DNA from: an uncultured Eubacteriales bacterium
GTDB lineage: Bacteria > Bacillota > Clostridia > Peptostreptococcales > Anaerovoracaceae
Direction of reading: 5' to 3'
Assembly: GCA_949285555.1 (NCBI GenBank)
Contig: CASDYG010000001.1
Coordinates: 155,261-219,260, forward strand
DNA length: 64,000 nt
The position numbers and the translations under genes were made by a program. Shown piece after piece: positions 35,648 to 43,600 of this stretch; within the stretch, counting starts at the first letter, position 1; every line of letters begins with the position of its first letter. The notes beneath the pieces are model-generated. The model ran no database searches and was not told where the DNA came from. It saw only the letters and a program-made list of their open reading frames with translations.

Positions 35648-36451
35648 CTATTTTATAATTACACCTTCACCAAATATTAAAACTATATAATAGAAAATAG
35701 CTGGAGCAGTAAATAATATACTATCTATCCTGTCCATAATTCCACCATGACCTGGAATAAGGTTGCCATAGTCCTTAACCTCTAGCTTTCTCTTAAATGC
35801 TGATGCAGTTAAATCACCCAGCTGGGCAAGTATACTACAAAAAAAGCCAAGTATTAAGCAATCTTTTAGCAGATGAGGCACTATAAGAAATCCAAATAGA
35901 CCGGATAATATAAGTGTTCCCACTACTCCACCTATGGCTCCTTCTATGGTCTTCTTAGGACTTAGATTTGGTACCAGCTTATGTCTTCCAAAGAAGAAGC
36001 CTGTAAAATACGCAAATATGTCCGTACCAAAGGCAGTGATAAAGATAAGCCATTTTAGCATTCTGTATTCATCTATAGTATCAATAAGATATACATGTAC
36101 AATAAAAAAGAAAACATATATTAGTCCGAAAAAGCCTACAAGAGTATCTTCTATCCGTCTTTTTTTAATATGGAATAAATGTAAGCAAAATCCAGTCATG
36201 GAAATGATTATCCAAAGCATGAAAAGCTCCAGCTTAAAAGGCCAGCGTGCTGCTATGATAACCAAAAAAAGTGCCATGGAAAAACCAAATTCCCTCCATA
36301 TTTTCGCAGTATGAGCTTCAAAAGCATTGTAGAATTCATTTAGAGCTAAAATACCAACTAATGTTACTGCTCCTAAAAGCCAGTAGCCACCCAGATATAC
36401 AAATAGAGCCAGGGGAATCATAAAAATTCCAGATATTATTCTAGTCTTCAT
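35648..36451 (-). CDS. cdsA: Phosphatidate cytidylyltransferase
   Basis: Integral membrane enzyme making CDP-diacylglycerol for phospholipid synthesis. It has about seven to eight hydrophobic helices. The CDS signature near the C-terminus reads KRKLEVKDYGNLIPGHGGIMDRIDS, preceded by SPKKTIEGAIGG. The start at 36451 has GGAGG 5-6 nt upstream and overlaps the uppS end by 11 nt; the longer frame to 36490 has no ribosome site. Confidence 0.95.
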   Translation of the reverse strand: MKTRIISGIFMIPLALFVYLGGYWLLGAVTLVGILALNEFYNAFEAHTAKIWREFGFSMALFLVIIAARWPFKLELFMLWIIISMTGFCLHLFHIKKRRIEDTLVGFFGLIYVFFFIVHVYLIDTIDEYRMLKWLIFITAFGTDIFAYFTGFFFGRHKLVPNLSPKKTIEGAIGGVVGTLILSGLFGFLIVPHLLKDCLILGFFCSILAQLGDLTASAFKRKLEVKDYGNLIPGHGGIMDRIDSILFTAPAIFYYIVLIFGEGVIIK

Positions 36452-37142
36452 TTCTGCCTCCAAACCTCCTATCTCTATTAGCAAAATCATTTATAATTGT
36501 TTCAAATTCTTCCGGTGTGAAATCCGGCCATAGTGTATTTGTAAATGCCAGCTCACTATATGCTATCTGCCATAGTAAAAAATTTGAAATACGCTGTTCC
36601 CCACTAGTTCTTATTACAAGGTCTGGATCAGGGACATTTCCATTTTCGATGCCAGAATATAGATATTTGCTCATCTCCGCTTCAGTAGCTTCAGTTATAT
36701 GCTCTCTTAGCATATGATTTACAGCTCTAACTATATCCTGCCTGCCTCCATAGTTTAGGCAAATATTAAACTGCATTCCTGTATTATTTAATGTATCTGC
36801 CACTGTCCTTTCAATACTCTCTAATGAAGCCTTTGGTATTCCATCTAATTCACCAAAAATACGCACCTTAACATTGTTTTTGACTAGACGCCTTAACTCT
36901 TTTTCCACATACTTCACCACTAATGAAAAGATACCGCCTATTTCTTCCTTACTTCTTTTCCAATTCTCTGTGGAAAAAGCATATACAGTAAGGTGCTTAA
37001 TCCCCATATCAGACGCCTTCTGTACAATATTCGTCATGGATTTCATTCCTGCGTTGTGGCCTGATATTCTGGGTAATCCTTTACTTTTAGCCCAACGACC
37101 ATTACCATCCATAATTATAGCTACATGCTCTGGTATTCTCAT
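36441..37142 (-). CDS. uppS: Isoprenyl transferase (undecaprenyl diphosphate synthase)
   Basis: Cis-prenyltransferase adding isopentenyl units to make the cell-wall carrier lipid. The catalytic motif HVAIIMDGNGRWA is at residues 5-17, HNAGMKS near 38, FSTENWKRS near 68, and the C-terminal LVIRTSGEQRISNFLLWQ and DRRFGGR are complete. The ATG at 37142 is preferred over 37154 because GGGAGA lies 6 nt before it. Downstream of frr, upstream of cdsA. Confidence 0.96.
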   Translation of the reverse strand: MRIPEHVAIIMDGNGRWAKSKGLPRISGHNAGMKSMTNIVQKASDMGIKHLTVYAFSTENWKRSKEEIGGIFSLVVKYVEKELRRLVKNNVKVRIFGELDGIPKASLESIERTVADTLNNTGMQFNICLNYGGRQDIVRAVNHMLREHITEATEAEMSKYLYSGIENGNVPDPDLVIRTSGEQRISNFLLWQIAYSELAFTNTLWPDFTPEEFETIINDFANRDRRFGGRNED

Positions 37143-37171
37143 GGCTTCTCCCATTTACACACATAAATAAA

Positions 37172-37187
37172 GGCTGCTACAGCAGCC
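37172..37187 (-). promoter_or_regulatory. Stem-loop between frr and uppS
   Basis: Perfect GGCTGC-TACA-GCAGCC hairpin (16 nt), followed on the minus strand by an interrupted T-rich run. It may act as a partial terminator that lowers expression of the downstream lipid genes relative to frr. Confidence 0.5.
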
Positions 37188-37199
37188 ATTATTTGAATT

Positions 37200-37754
37200 T
37201 TAAACTTCCATTATTTCCTTTTCTTTGGCTGAAATTATATCATCGATGTCCTTAATAGCTTTATCAATGACTTTCTGTACCTTATCTAAATCGCCCTTTA
37301 GCTGGTCCTCAGAAATTTCTCCATTCTTTTCCTGTTTTTTCAGATTATCATTAGCTTCTCGTCTAAGATTTCTAATGGCAACCTTGGCATCCTCTCCCAT
37401 TTTTTTCGCAGTCTTTGTGAGTTCCTTTCTTCTCTCCTCAGTTAGCTGCGGGATAGCAAGTCTAATCACCTTGCCATCATTTGTGGGATTTATACCTATA
37501 TCAGCTACATTTATTGCCTTTTCTATATCACCTATAGTCTTTGGATCAAATGGTGTAATCATTAAAGTCCTTGGATCTGGAACAGAAATATTAGACAGAC
37601 TCTTTAATGGAGTTGGACTTCCGTAGTAGTCAACGGTAATTTTGTCCAAAATGGCAGGGTTCGCCCTTCCAGCTCTAACAGTTGCCAGATCTTCTTTCAG
37701 TACACTTATACTGCTACTTATCCTGTCTTCAAATGACTTATGTGAATGACTCAT
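37200..37754 (-). CDS. frr: Ribosome recycling factor
   Basis: Releases mRNA and splits post-termination ribosomes together with EF-G. Recognised from VRAGRANPAILDKITVDYYG (about 26-45), LMITPFDP near 72 and the long C-terminal helices with LTEERRKEL and ISEDQLKGDLDKVQ. Length 184 aa is normal. TAGGAGG precedes the ATG. It follows pyrH by 19 nt. Confidence 0.97.
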   Translation of the reverse strand: MSHSHKSFEDRISSSISVLKEDLATVRAGRANPAILDKITVDYYGSPTPLKSLSNISVPDPRTLMITPFDPKTIGDIEKAINVADIGINPTNDGKVIRLAIPQLTEERRKELTKTAKKMGEDAKVAIRNLRREANDNLKKQEKNGEISEDQLKGDLDKVQKVIDKAIKDIDDIISAKEKEIMEV

Positions 37755-37773
37755 AATTCCTCCTACATTACAC

Positions 37774-38478
37774 TTATTCTATTACGGTTCCTATTTTTTC
37801 ACCTGTTATAGCTCTTTTTAGATTTTGTGGATCATTTATTGAAAACACATGAATGGTGATTCCATTATCTCGACAAAGCGTAGCTGCTGTAAGGTCCATA
37901 ACCTTTAGATCCATATCTACCACATCCTTATGGGTAAGATGACTAAAAGCTTTGGCATTAGGATCTACATCAGGATCTGCCGAGTATACTGCATCTACAT
38001 TTTTGGCGAGTAAAATAACATCTGCATTGATTTCAGCAGCCCTCAATGCTGCCGCCGTATCGGTAGAGAAAAATGGATTACCTGTTCCAGCTCCAAATAT
38101 TACAACATCCTTATGTTCAAGGTGGCTAAGTGCCCTTCTTCTGGCATATGGCTCACCTATTTCCTTCATCTCAATTGCCGTTTGTACCTTGGCGCTTACT
38201 CCCTGTGCCAGTAGAGAATTCTGTAATGCAAGTGCATTCATGACTGTAGCCAGCATTCCCATATAATCTGCTGTAGCTCTGTCCATCTCTCCACCTGTTC
38301 TACCTCGCCAGAAATTTCCTCCACCAACAACTATCCCCAGCTCTACGCCCATGTCATGTATGGATTTTATTTCCTTAGCAATATTATTTACCGTAGCAAA
38401 GTCAATAGAAAATTTATTTTCTCCTGCCAATGCTTCCCCACTAATCTTTAGCAAAACTCTCTTGTACTTAGATTGCAT
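37774..38478 (-). CDS. pyrH: UMP kinase
   Basis: Phosphorylates UMP to UDP (amino acid kinase fold). Motifs: [14 protein letters not shown] at the N-terminus, [16 protein letters not shown] near 50, [19 protein letters not shown] near 132 and [12 protein letters not shown] near 160. The ATG at 38478 is preferred over 38490 because GAGG lies 7 nt before it and the protein then begins like its relatives. First gene of the pyrH-frr-uppS-cdsA-dxr-rseP-ispG-polC run. The usual rpsB-tsf pair is not upstream. Confidence 0.96.
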   Translation of the reverse strand: MQSKYKRVLLKISGEALAGENKFSIDFATVNNIAKEIKSIHDMGVELGIVVGGGNFWRGRTGGEMDRATADYMGMLATVMNALALQNSLLAQGVSAKVQTAIEMKEIGEPYARRRALSHLEHKDVVIFGAGTGNPFFSTDTAAALRAAEINADVILLAKNVDAVYSADPDVDPNAKAFSHLTHKDVVDMDLKVMDLTAATLCRDNGITIHVFSINDPQNLKRAITGEKIGTVIE

Positions 38479-38511
38479 ATCAAGCCTCATTTTGTAATAA
38501 ATCTATCTAGT

Positions 38512-38540
38512 ATTTTAACAGAAAATATATTTTTTTTCAA
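38512..38540 (-). promoter_or_regulatory. Promoter of the pyrH operon
   Basis: On the minus strand TTGAAA (38535-38540), 17 nt, TAAAAT (38512-38517), directly downstream of the terminator that ends the Tad-like locus. Confidence 0.65.
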
Positions 38541-38541
38541 T

Positions 38542-38566
38542 AAAAAAGGGGGTTAAAGCACGCCCC
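38542..38566 (-). terminator. Terminator of the Tad-like locus
   Basis: On the minus strand a short GGGG/CCCC stem with a 10-nt loop is followed by CTTTTTT. The stem is short, but the position, between the last small gene and the pyrH promoter, fits. Confidence 0.55.
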
Positions 38567-38573
38567 TATTTAC

Positions 38574-38744
38574 TTATGGATATATTACTTCTTCATTAAA
38601 GGTTTCTTTTTTTTGCAGTCTTTCTATATTTGCATTATGTGCTTCTTTCATATGTATTAGTATTATTTTTTCTGCCTCAATAATATGTAGCATTCCACCT
38701 AAAATAAATATAGCTAAAGCCGATGTAACAATCATATTCTTCAT
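38574..38744 (-). CDS. Small single-helix protein, last gene of the Tad-like locus
   Basis: A 56-aa product read from the minus strand: MKNMIVTSALAIFILGGMLH, then a charged amphipathic tail (KEAHNANIERLQKKE). It begins with the same MK-x-hydrophobic pattern as three small proteins upstream and follows the 38766 gene by 21 nt. GGAG lies about 12 nt before the ATG, a little far. Probably a minor pilin-like or accessory subunit; no family is recognised. Confidence 0.6.
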   Translation of the reverse strand: MKNMIVTSALAIFILGGMLHIIEAEKIILIHMKEAHNANIERLQKKETFNEEVIYP

Positions 38745-38765
38745 GATATGTAATTACTCCTTTGC

Positions 38766-39140
38766 TTAACCCTTCTTAACATTAATTGTCCTATAGATAT
38801 GATATTTCATGCTAGGCTTTCTATTTCCCCATAATCCACTCACCTTAAATGGATTATCGAAATTAACGGTTGCCTTATATTTAATTTTCACCATATCATC
38901 AGCCTCTTCAATAAAAGCATTCACATGTATTTTTTTAAGTTCTTTTTCCTTTTTTATAATCTCAATAACGGACTTTTCATCAATAATCATCTCACTATTT
39001 TCAATAAGATTATAATCTGCAATTTGAAAGGCTTTTTCAGTTCTTATTATTTCTATATAAGTATTTTGTACACTTATATATACTAGAAAAATCGACATGA
39101 GAATTATAAATGAGCCAAGCAAGGTAATTAAATTTTTCAT
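38766..39140 (-). CDS. Pilin-like/TadE-like small membrane protein
   Basis: A 124-aa protein with an N-terminal helix (MKNLITLLGSFIILMSIFLV) and an extracellular domain of alternating strands (IHVNAFIEEADDMVKIKYKATVNFDNPF). The shape fits minor pseudopilins or TadE-type proteins, but there is no clear family motif. The start ATGA overlaps the stop of the upstream small gene, so the two are translationally coupled. It lies in the Tad-like locus after the platform proteins. Confidence 0.7.
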   Translation of the reverse strand: MKNLITLLGSFIILMSIFLVYISVQNTYIEIIRTEKAFQIADYNLIENSEMIIDEKSVIEIIKKEKELKKIHVNAFIEEADDMVKIKYKATVNFDNPFKVSGLWGNRKPSMKYHIYRTINVKKG

Positions 39141-39283
39141 AGCCTAAAATTATCCTCTTGCCCAATGAGCCTATCATCAATATATTTTTTATTCTTATCT
39201 GCAATGCCATCGTTATCAAGCAAAATAGTAAATATAAATACGCCTACTAAAATACTTCCCACAATCACTATCAATTCCTTCAA
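39137..39283 (-). CDS. Tiny pilin-like membrane peptide, TTG start
   Basis: 48 aa: MKELIVIVGSILVGVFIF followed by a charged tail (DKNKKYIDDRLIGQEDNF). The TTG start has GGAGGTGA 6-9 nt upstream and overlaps the stop of the preceding small gene. Its own stop overlaps the ATG of the next. It is too short for most gene finders. It shares the pattern MK[DE]LI-x-I-x-G-x-ILxGV with its upstream neighbour and is probably a duplicate of it. Confidence 0.7.
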   Translation of the reverse strand: MKELIVIVGSILVGVFIFTILLDNDGIADKNKKYIDDRLIGQEDNFRL

Positions 39284-39441
39284 CTATCTTCACCTCCCAG
39301 CCTTTCAATAGACATGCTGCCTCTATCCATGACTTTTTCTGCCGCTCCTTTAAGACTGGATTCACTGTCACCTAAAATCATAGAGTTTACAATGACAACT
39401 CCAAGTAGTATTGTTCCTATTATAATTATTAAATCCTTCAT
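39280..39441 (-). CDS. Tiny pilin-like membrane peptide
   Basis: 53 aa: an N-terminal helix MKDLIIIIGTILLGVVIV, then a polar helix ESSLKGAAEKVMDRGSMS. GGGGGTGAT lies just before the ATG, and the ATG overlaps the upstream stop (ATGA). In size, single helix and position after the TadB/TadC-type genes it resembles the small Flp-type subunits of Tad systems, but it lacks the Flp leader-peptidase motif. Confidence 0.72.
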   Translation of the reverse strand: MKDLIIIIGTILLGVVIVNSMILGDSESSLKGAAEKVMDRGSMSIERLGGEDS

Positions 39442-39911
39442 ATCATCACCCCCATTTTATCCATACTACCCAAAAAGACAAACACGACAGCAAAGTTTAA
39501 CAGTACTGTAAAAAAGGCCGCAGTTGATGTTATTGTGCTCAGAGAACTGTAAAGCCTTGCTTTATCCATGGACTGAGTTAGAATCTCTGCTCCTACCATT
39601 CCTTCCAGAGCATTTAAATGACTTATAATTAAGTCCTTATCCATAAATTCTAAATTCCTTAAAATATTCTCCCAGCTTATTCCTTTTTCGTTTTTTAACT
39701 CTTCACTAATTAGAGAGAATGCCTTAGCTCCCTTCCTATCCAGCATTTCTACAACCTGAGCATGAACATATGCAAAGCAGTCACCTGTTATAAGCTCATC
39801 TAAAACACTTCTAACACTTATATTGCACATCTCCTCATTTAATAGGATTGTCTTTAAAATCAAAATTCCCTTCAAAAATTCTTTATTTTCCCTAAGCCTA
39901 CTTTTAAACAT
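39438..39911 (-). CDS. TadC-like platform protein, short
   Basis: 157 aa with a cytoplasmic-like helical body and one or two hydrophobic helices at the C-terminus (STAAFFTVLLNFAVVFVFLG). It follows the TadB-like gene with an 8-nt overlap, the position of TadC. However, it is about half the usual TadC length and has only the last membrane part. Helical content (NEKGISWENILRNLEF) is compatible with a T2SS-F cytoplasmic lobe. Call made mostly from context. Confidence 0.55.
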   Translation of the reverse strand: MFKSRLRENKEFLKGILILKTILLNEEMCNISVRSVLDELITGDCFAYVHAQVVEMLDRKGAKAFSLISEELKNEKGISWENILRNLEFMDKDLIISHLNALEGMVGAEILTQSMDKARLYSSLSTITSTAAFFTVLLNFAVVFVFLGSMDKMGVMI

Positions 39912-40863
39912 CTATCTTTTCTTCCTTTAAAAATTCGTCCGCCAATATTCCCATAGTAAGTGCTATTATACATAATGCAAACCATCTGATTCCTAAGTCT
40001 GTATGAAATTGCAGGTGAAAAAGTGATTTAAAATCCATATCCAGATAATATTTCCCAGCAGCAAGTGTAATAATATATGCAATGGGTGTAATATATCTTA
40101 TAATTACCTTACTTTGAAAGCCCTCTCTTTTAGAAAATTCAATCATTTGTGTCTGATTTACCACATAATCCCAAAGATTTTTTAACGAGGGATAAATATT
40201 CTTTTTTTTCACCAATGATATTCTTATTAAAAGAGCAAGAAGATTCGCCCATGAAGTACCTATGGCTTTATGTAATAGTCTTGTTCGTTTTTCAATTTGT
40301 ATGTCATTACTGGCCTGCCTGAGCTCTCCTGCCAGTGTAATAAGCACATTCCTGAGCTGATGAGAAATAGATTTATTCAAGGATGTTTTTTCCATTGCCG
40401 ATATTATATCTCCTGAACAGATTAAATACTGATTCATAATTTCTCCAATAAGCAGCTTTCCTTCCTTAGATAACTTCACTCTCATATGCTTTACTCTCAC
40501 AGCTAGATGTAACCATGGTATGCTTCCTGCCAAAATACCTAATATAATTGAAAAGACTACCCCCTGGCTGTAAAGCATAATAAAGATACAAGCCATTGCT
40601 AATACTATGGAAAAATATATTAATGTATTTGGAGTAGGATATATATTTTCACTTCCCGTTAAACGAATTAAATGAAATAATTCCCTCCTCACTCCTCTGT
40701 ATTGATACATGTCCCTATCAAGCCATATTGCAGACAGCTTTTTGCGTATTTTCTGAACCTTGTAAATCCTTACATATAAAAATCTTAAGGTATCCCTTTG
40801 CAAATACAGTACAGATAGGAATAAAACTACCGAAAGTATATATTCAATTACACTATCATTCAT
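39904..40863 (-). CDS. TadB-like type II/IV secretion platform protein
   Basis: 319-aa membrane protein. One helix lies at about 8-22, a pair near 85-125, then a long cytoplasmic helical region (about 130-245), and a final pair near 250-310. This layout fits TadB/T2SS-F platform proteins. The motif around the cytoplasmic lobe (EIMNQYLICSGDIISAMEKTS) corresponds to the conserved stretch that introduces the F domain. It is 3 nt after the CpaF-like ATPase gene and before the TadC-like gene. Confidence 0.72.
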   Translation of the reverse strand: MNDSVIEYILSVVLFLSVLYLQRDTLRFLYVRIYKVQKIRKKLSAIWLDRDMYQYRGVRRELFHLIRLTGSENIYPTPNTLIYFSIVLAMACIFIMLYSQGVVFSIILGILAGSIPWLHLAVRVKHMRVKLSKEGKLLIGEIMNQYLICSGDIISAMEKTSLNKSISHQLRNVLITLAGELRQASNDIQIEKRTRLLHKAIGTSWANLLALLIRISLVKKKNIYPSLKNLWDYVVNQTQMIEFSKREGFQSKVIIRYITPIAYIITLAAGKYYLDMDFKSLFHLQFHTDLGIRWFALCIIALTMGILADEFLKEEKIDV

Positions 40864-40866
40864 AAA

Positions 40867-42168
40867 TCAACCTCTATAATACTGTGGCAAAATAATCTGT
40901 GGGGGATTTATAAAGTGCATAGATTCAATAATCATTCGTTGATATTCTGTTAATAATGGAGAATCATAAAATATATGAGCATTATTAGTGTTTTCATAAA
41001 GCACATGTAGCTCTGCTTCATCATTAATACTATCATAGTTTAGAAGGTGAATGGAATCCATTACCTTTTTATCATTCTCCCCCTGTCTCTGACTTAGATG
41101 TATTACAACATCAAAGCCTTCGAAAACCTTTACTAATAGATTTTTAATTTCACCACCATAGCTTTCCCTAACTTTACTTGCAATTTTATATGGTAAACTA
41201 ATAGTATTGCCATGATGAATGGTTACTTTACTCCTTTTAGTTCCTATTTCCAATAATTCCAGGCATATCTTATATGCAAGTGCATCTCTCATCTCCTCCA
41301 TGAGCACATAATCATTATCACCTCGAAGTATTGATTTTGTAATATTCTCTAACCTCTCACCGTCTGCTACTAGCTGCATAATTGGAAATCCTTTGCATAT
41401 TTCATGCCATGGTGTTTCTGGATCCGTAGAAAGTGCCAACCCTTCTAAAACTGGACTTTCATAAGATTGCCAGCACCGTAGAAAGGTGGTCTTTCCGCTT
41501 CTAACCGCACCTGAAAATATAACATTTTTACCCTCTTTTATAAAGCTTTTAAATAGATCTACACAAACCTGCGGAATAGTTCCAAGTTCCACCATTTCTT
41601 CAAGCGATGGGCATGGATAGAGGTATTTCCTTAATACGATGATTTCCTCATTCTCCTTAGTTCTTTCACCAGAAAATATTGTAATTCTAATACCGTTTTT
41701 CATATATATTTCATGAAAACCTGATGTCTGATTTTCATTTGGTGCAGCAAGAAGCAGTGCTCTTTTAAGCTTTTCCCTCCGTTCTTGTGGTATCTCATAT
41801 GGCATAAGCTCTGCCTTACCTTCAATCAGACAAAATATTTTACTGCCAATTAGCTTGGCAGAGGAAGAATTTTCAAGTTTTTTATCCCATCCATTTATCC
41901 ACGGTGTTAAAAAAGAAAAACCATATATTTCTGAAAACAAAGATTCTTTAAGATTGGGATAGCAGTCCGGAAATGAAATATTTTCCATACCCATACTTTT
42001 AATTGCTAGCTCAATTTGTGATTTAAAGTAATTTACTCCGCCCCTAATGCCTAGTATTGCTTGTTTTTGTAGCTCCAAGTATCGTCTTTTTTCAATTTCA
42101 CCAGCATATAGCCAGCTTTTATTAATTTCTTCTTCAACCAGTTCACAGGCACGTTTAAAATCCTCCAA
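40867..42168 (-). CDS. CpaF/TadA-like secretion ATPase
   Basis: Hexameric ATPase that powers Tad/Flp pilus assembly. Walker A GAVRSGKTT is near residue 219, an Asp-box/Walker B region DNDYVLMEEMRDALAY near 280 and a His-box TIHHGNTISLP near 320. These are the three T2SS-E landmarks. The TTG start has AAGGAG 7 nt upstream and lies 118 nt inside the preceding gene, a long overlap. 433 aa is typical. The family and its neighbours support a role in pilus assembly; what is assembled is unknown. Confidence 0.85.
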   Translation of the reverse strand: MEDFKRACELVEEEINKSWLYAGEIEKRRYLELQKQAILGIRGGVNYFKSQIELAIKSMGMENISFPDCYPNLKESLFSEIYGFSFLTPWINGWDKKLENSSSAKLIGSKIFCLIEGKAELMPYEIPQERREKLKRALLLAAPNENQTSGFHEIYMKNGIRITIFSGERTKENEEIIVLRKYLYPCPSLEEMVELGTIPQVCVDLFKSFIKEGKNVIFSGAVRSGKTTFLRCWQSYESPVLEGLALSTDPETPWHEICKGFPIMQLVADGERLENITKSILRGDNDYVLMEEMRDALAYKICLELLEIGTKRSKVTIHHGNTISLPYKIASKVRESYGGEIKNLLVKVFEGFDVVIHLSQRQGENDKKVMDSIHLLNYDSINDEAELHVLYENTNNAHIFYDSPLLTEYQRMIIESMHFINPPQIILPQYYRG

Positions 42169-42917
42169 TAGCTTCTCCTTTTCCTGTTAGCAACTTTGTA
42201 ATCTATATCAATAATTGATTTTAGACTGATAATATATCTATTTCTCCTAAACCACTTTTCATTAAATTTATCCGATATAGGTCTATAATCATATGGTAAA
42301 TTAATTACTTCCTTTTCAGGAAATAATTTTTCAAACTCTTCATCCATAGCTCCTTTAGAATCCCCATCGCAAACAATTAGTTTATCTATAGAGGCAATAT
42401 TGTGGGTTATATATCTTCTTTGCATAAGTCTGGTTAGTACCTTTTCAGTAGCCAAAGTCACCAAAAAAATGCTTTCATCTTTAGCCATTTTCTCGAAAAT
42501 GCATACTGTACCCATATCTACTACCAATATGTCAATTATCTCTTCTAAGAGCATCATAATTCTTTTAAATTTAAGCTTTAACAAATCATCTATATTCTCT
42601 ATTTGATCTCCACCAAGAAGTACCGGTGTTTTATTTCTAAAACATGTATGCCAACGCTCAATGTGGCTTTCCATATTAACATCCTGCTTCAGACTGAGAT
42701 ATTGTTTGCCAGTTTTTAAATAACCTTCATCTGTTACTATCATATCTAATTCTTTGAGCATGAGATCGTACTTACTACGCTTTAAAATATCTCCTTTGCC
42801 TGATGCAAGAAGCACTGCAACTCTTTTATTTTCTGTCGATAAAATCCTTCCTATATCCATGGTCGTAGTAGTGGTACCAACATTTGAATCGGATCCAAAT
42901 ACCTTAATTATTCTCAT
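42051..42917 (-). CDS. CpaE/TadZ-like MinD-fold protein without Walker A lysine
   Basis: 288 aa. The N-terminus RIIKVFGSDSNVGTTTTTMDIGR has the outline of the deviant Walker A (KGGVGKTT), but Thr stands where the catalytic Lys should be. DILVVDMGT near residue 148 matches the Walker B strand. In Tad systems TadZ/CpaE localises the machine, and degenerate ATP sites are known there. The basic C-terminal tail (NRKRRSYWRILN) is encoded in the 118-nt overlap with the next gene. The ATG overlaps the stop of the SAF-domain gene by 4 nt. Confidence 0.72.
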   Translation of the reverse strand: MRIIKVFGSDSNVGTTTTTMDIGRILSTENKRVAVLLASGKGDILKRSKYDLMLKELDMIVTDEGYLKTGKQYLSLKQDVNMESHIERWHTCFRNKTPVLLGGDQIENIDDLLKLKFKRIMMLLEEIIDILVVDMGTVCIFEKMAKDESIFLVTLATEKVLTRLMQRRYITHNIASIDKLIVCDGDSKGAMDEEFEKLFPEKEVINLPYDYRPISDKFNEKWFRRNRYIISLKSIIDIDYKVANRKRRSYWRILNVPVNWLKKKLIKAGYMLVKLKKDDTWSYKNKQY

Positions 42918-43444
42918 GTAAGCATCCTTCCAAGGGTTATTCCTCCCGTCTTTATATAGCTGCTTATATTAGGTACATCATCTTCATGCATCATAAGTAC
43001 AATAGTGCTATTGTCACAGCTTGTTACCTGCCCCTTTCCAAGCAAATTACCACTATAATATAGCTTTATAAAGTCACCTTTTGCGATATTATTATGCCAG
43101 TTTGCACAGTACTGTTTTGGAATGGTAATAATTTCCATGTCCGTCTTTTTCCTAGAGATAAAATATTCTTTATATAGTGGTTCAGCCTTGGCTATCCATT
43201 GTATGGATGTCTTACCAACAACTAGCTTCTCATCCCCTTTTTTATAAATGTGCTTATTTGATTTATCTGTTCTTTTATAATCTATATCCTCATTGGTAAT
43301 AGTCACTCCACTGGGTATATTCTTATTTAAAATTATAATTTCCTCACTTAGAAAAAATTCCTTTCCATACATATGCCATAGTGCAATAAGTACAACACTT
43401 AATGTAATAAAAATAATCCCTAATCCTGCTTTCCTCTTTTTCAT
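42914..43444 (-). CDS. SAF-domain protein, CpaB/RcpC-like
   Basis: 176 aa: an N-terminal helix (about 7-25, GLGIIFITLSVVLIALW) and a SAF domain (EEIIILNKNIPSGVTITNEDIDY, then PLYKEYFISRKK). A second beta part ends KTGGITLGRML. CpaB-type proteins are the extracytoplasmic periplasmic or wall-side component of Tad systems. First gene of the locus; the next gene starts within its stop codon region. No clear -10/-35 pair was found upstream. Confidence 0.8.
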   Translation of the reverse strand: MKKRKAGLGIIFITLSVVLIALWHMYGKEFFLSEEIIILNKNIPSGVTITNEDIDYKRTDKSNKHIYKKGDEKLVVGKTSIQWIAKAEPLYKEYFISRKKTDMEIITIPKQYCANWHNNIAKGDFIKLYYSGNLLGKGQVTSCDNSTIVLMMHEDDVPNISSYIKTGGITLGRMLT

Positions 43445-43552
43445 TTTCCATCTCCTGCTTATAGTCTAATCAAGAATAGAAAATATTCAATATTTGCCAA
43501 GGCTTCTTGCAAAAAAAGAGATTTTAGTTGTCAGATTTTAACATTTAAATGT

Positions 43553-43587
43553 AAAAACCCACACCAGATAAAATTTCTGGTGTGGGT
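43553..43587 (-). terminator. Terminator of the surface protein gene
   Basis: Perfect 12-bp stem (ACCCACACCAGA/TCTGGTGTGGGT) with a 7-nt loop, followed on the minus strand by five Ts; 14 nt beyond the stop codon. Confidence 0.92.
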
Positions 43588-43600
43588 AAAAGCTCTTCAA

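Noticed and set aside
39037-39219. 60-aa minus-strand frame overlapping two small Tad genes
   Set aside because: It is out of frame with both coupled small genes and lacks a ribosome site.
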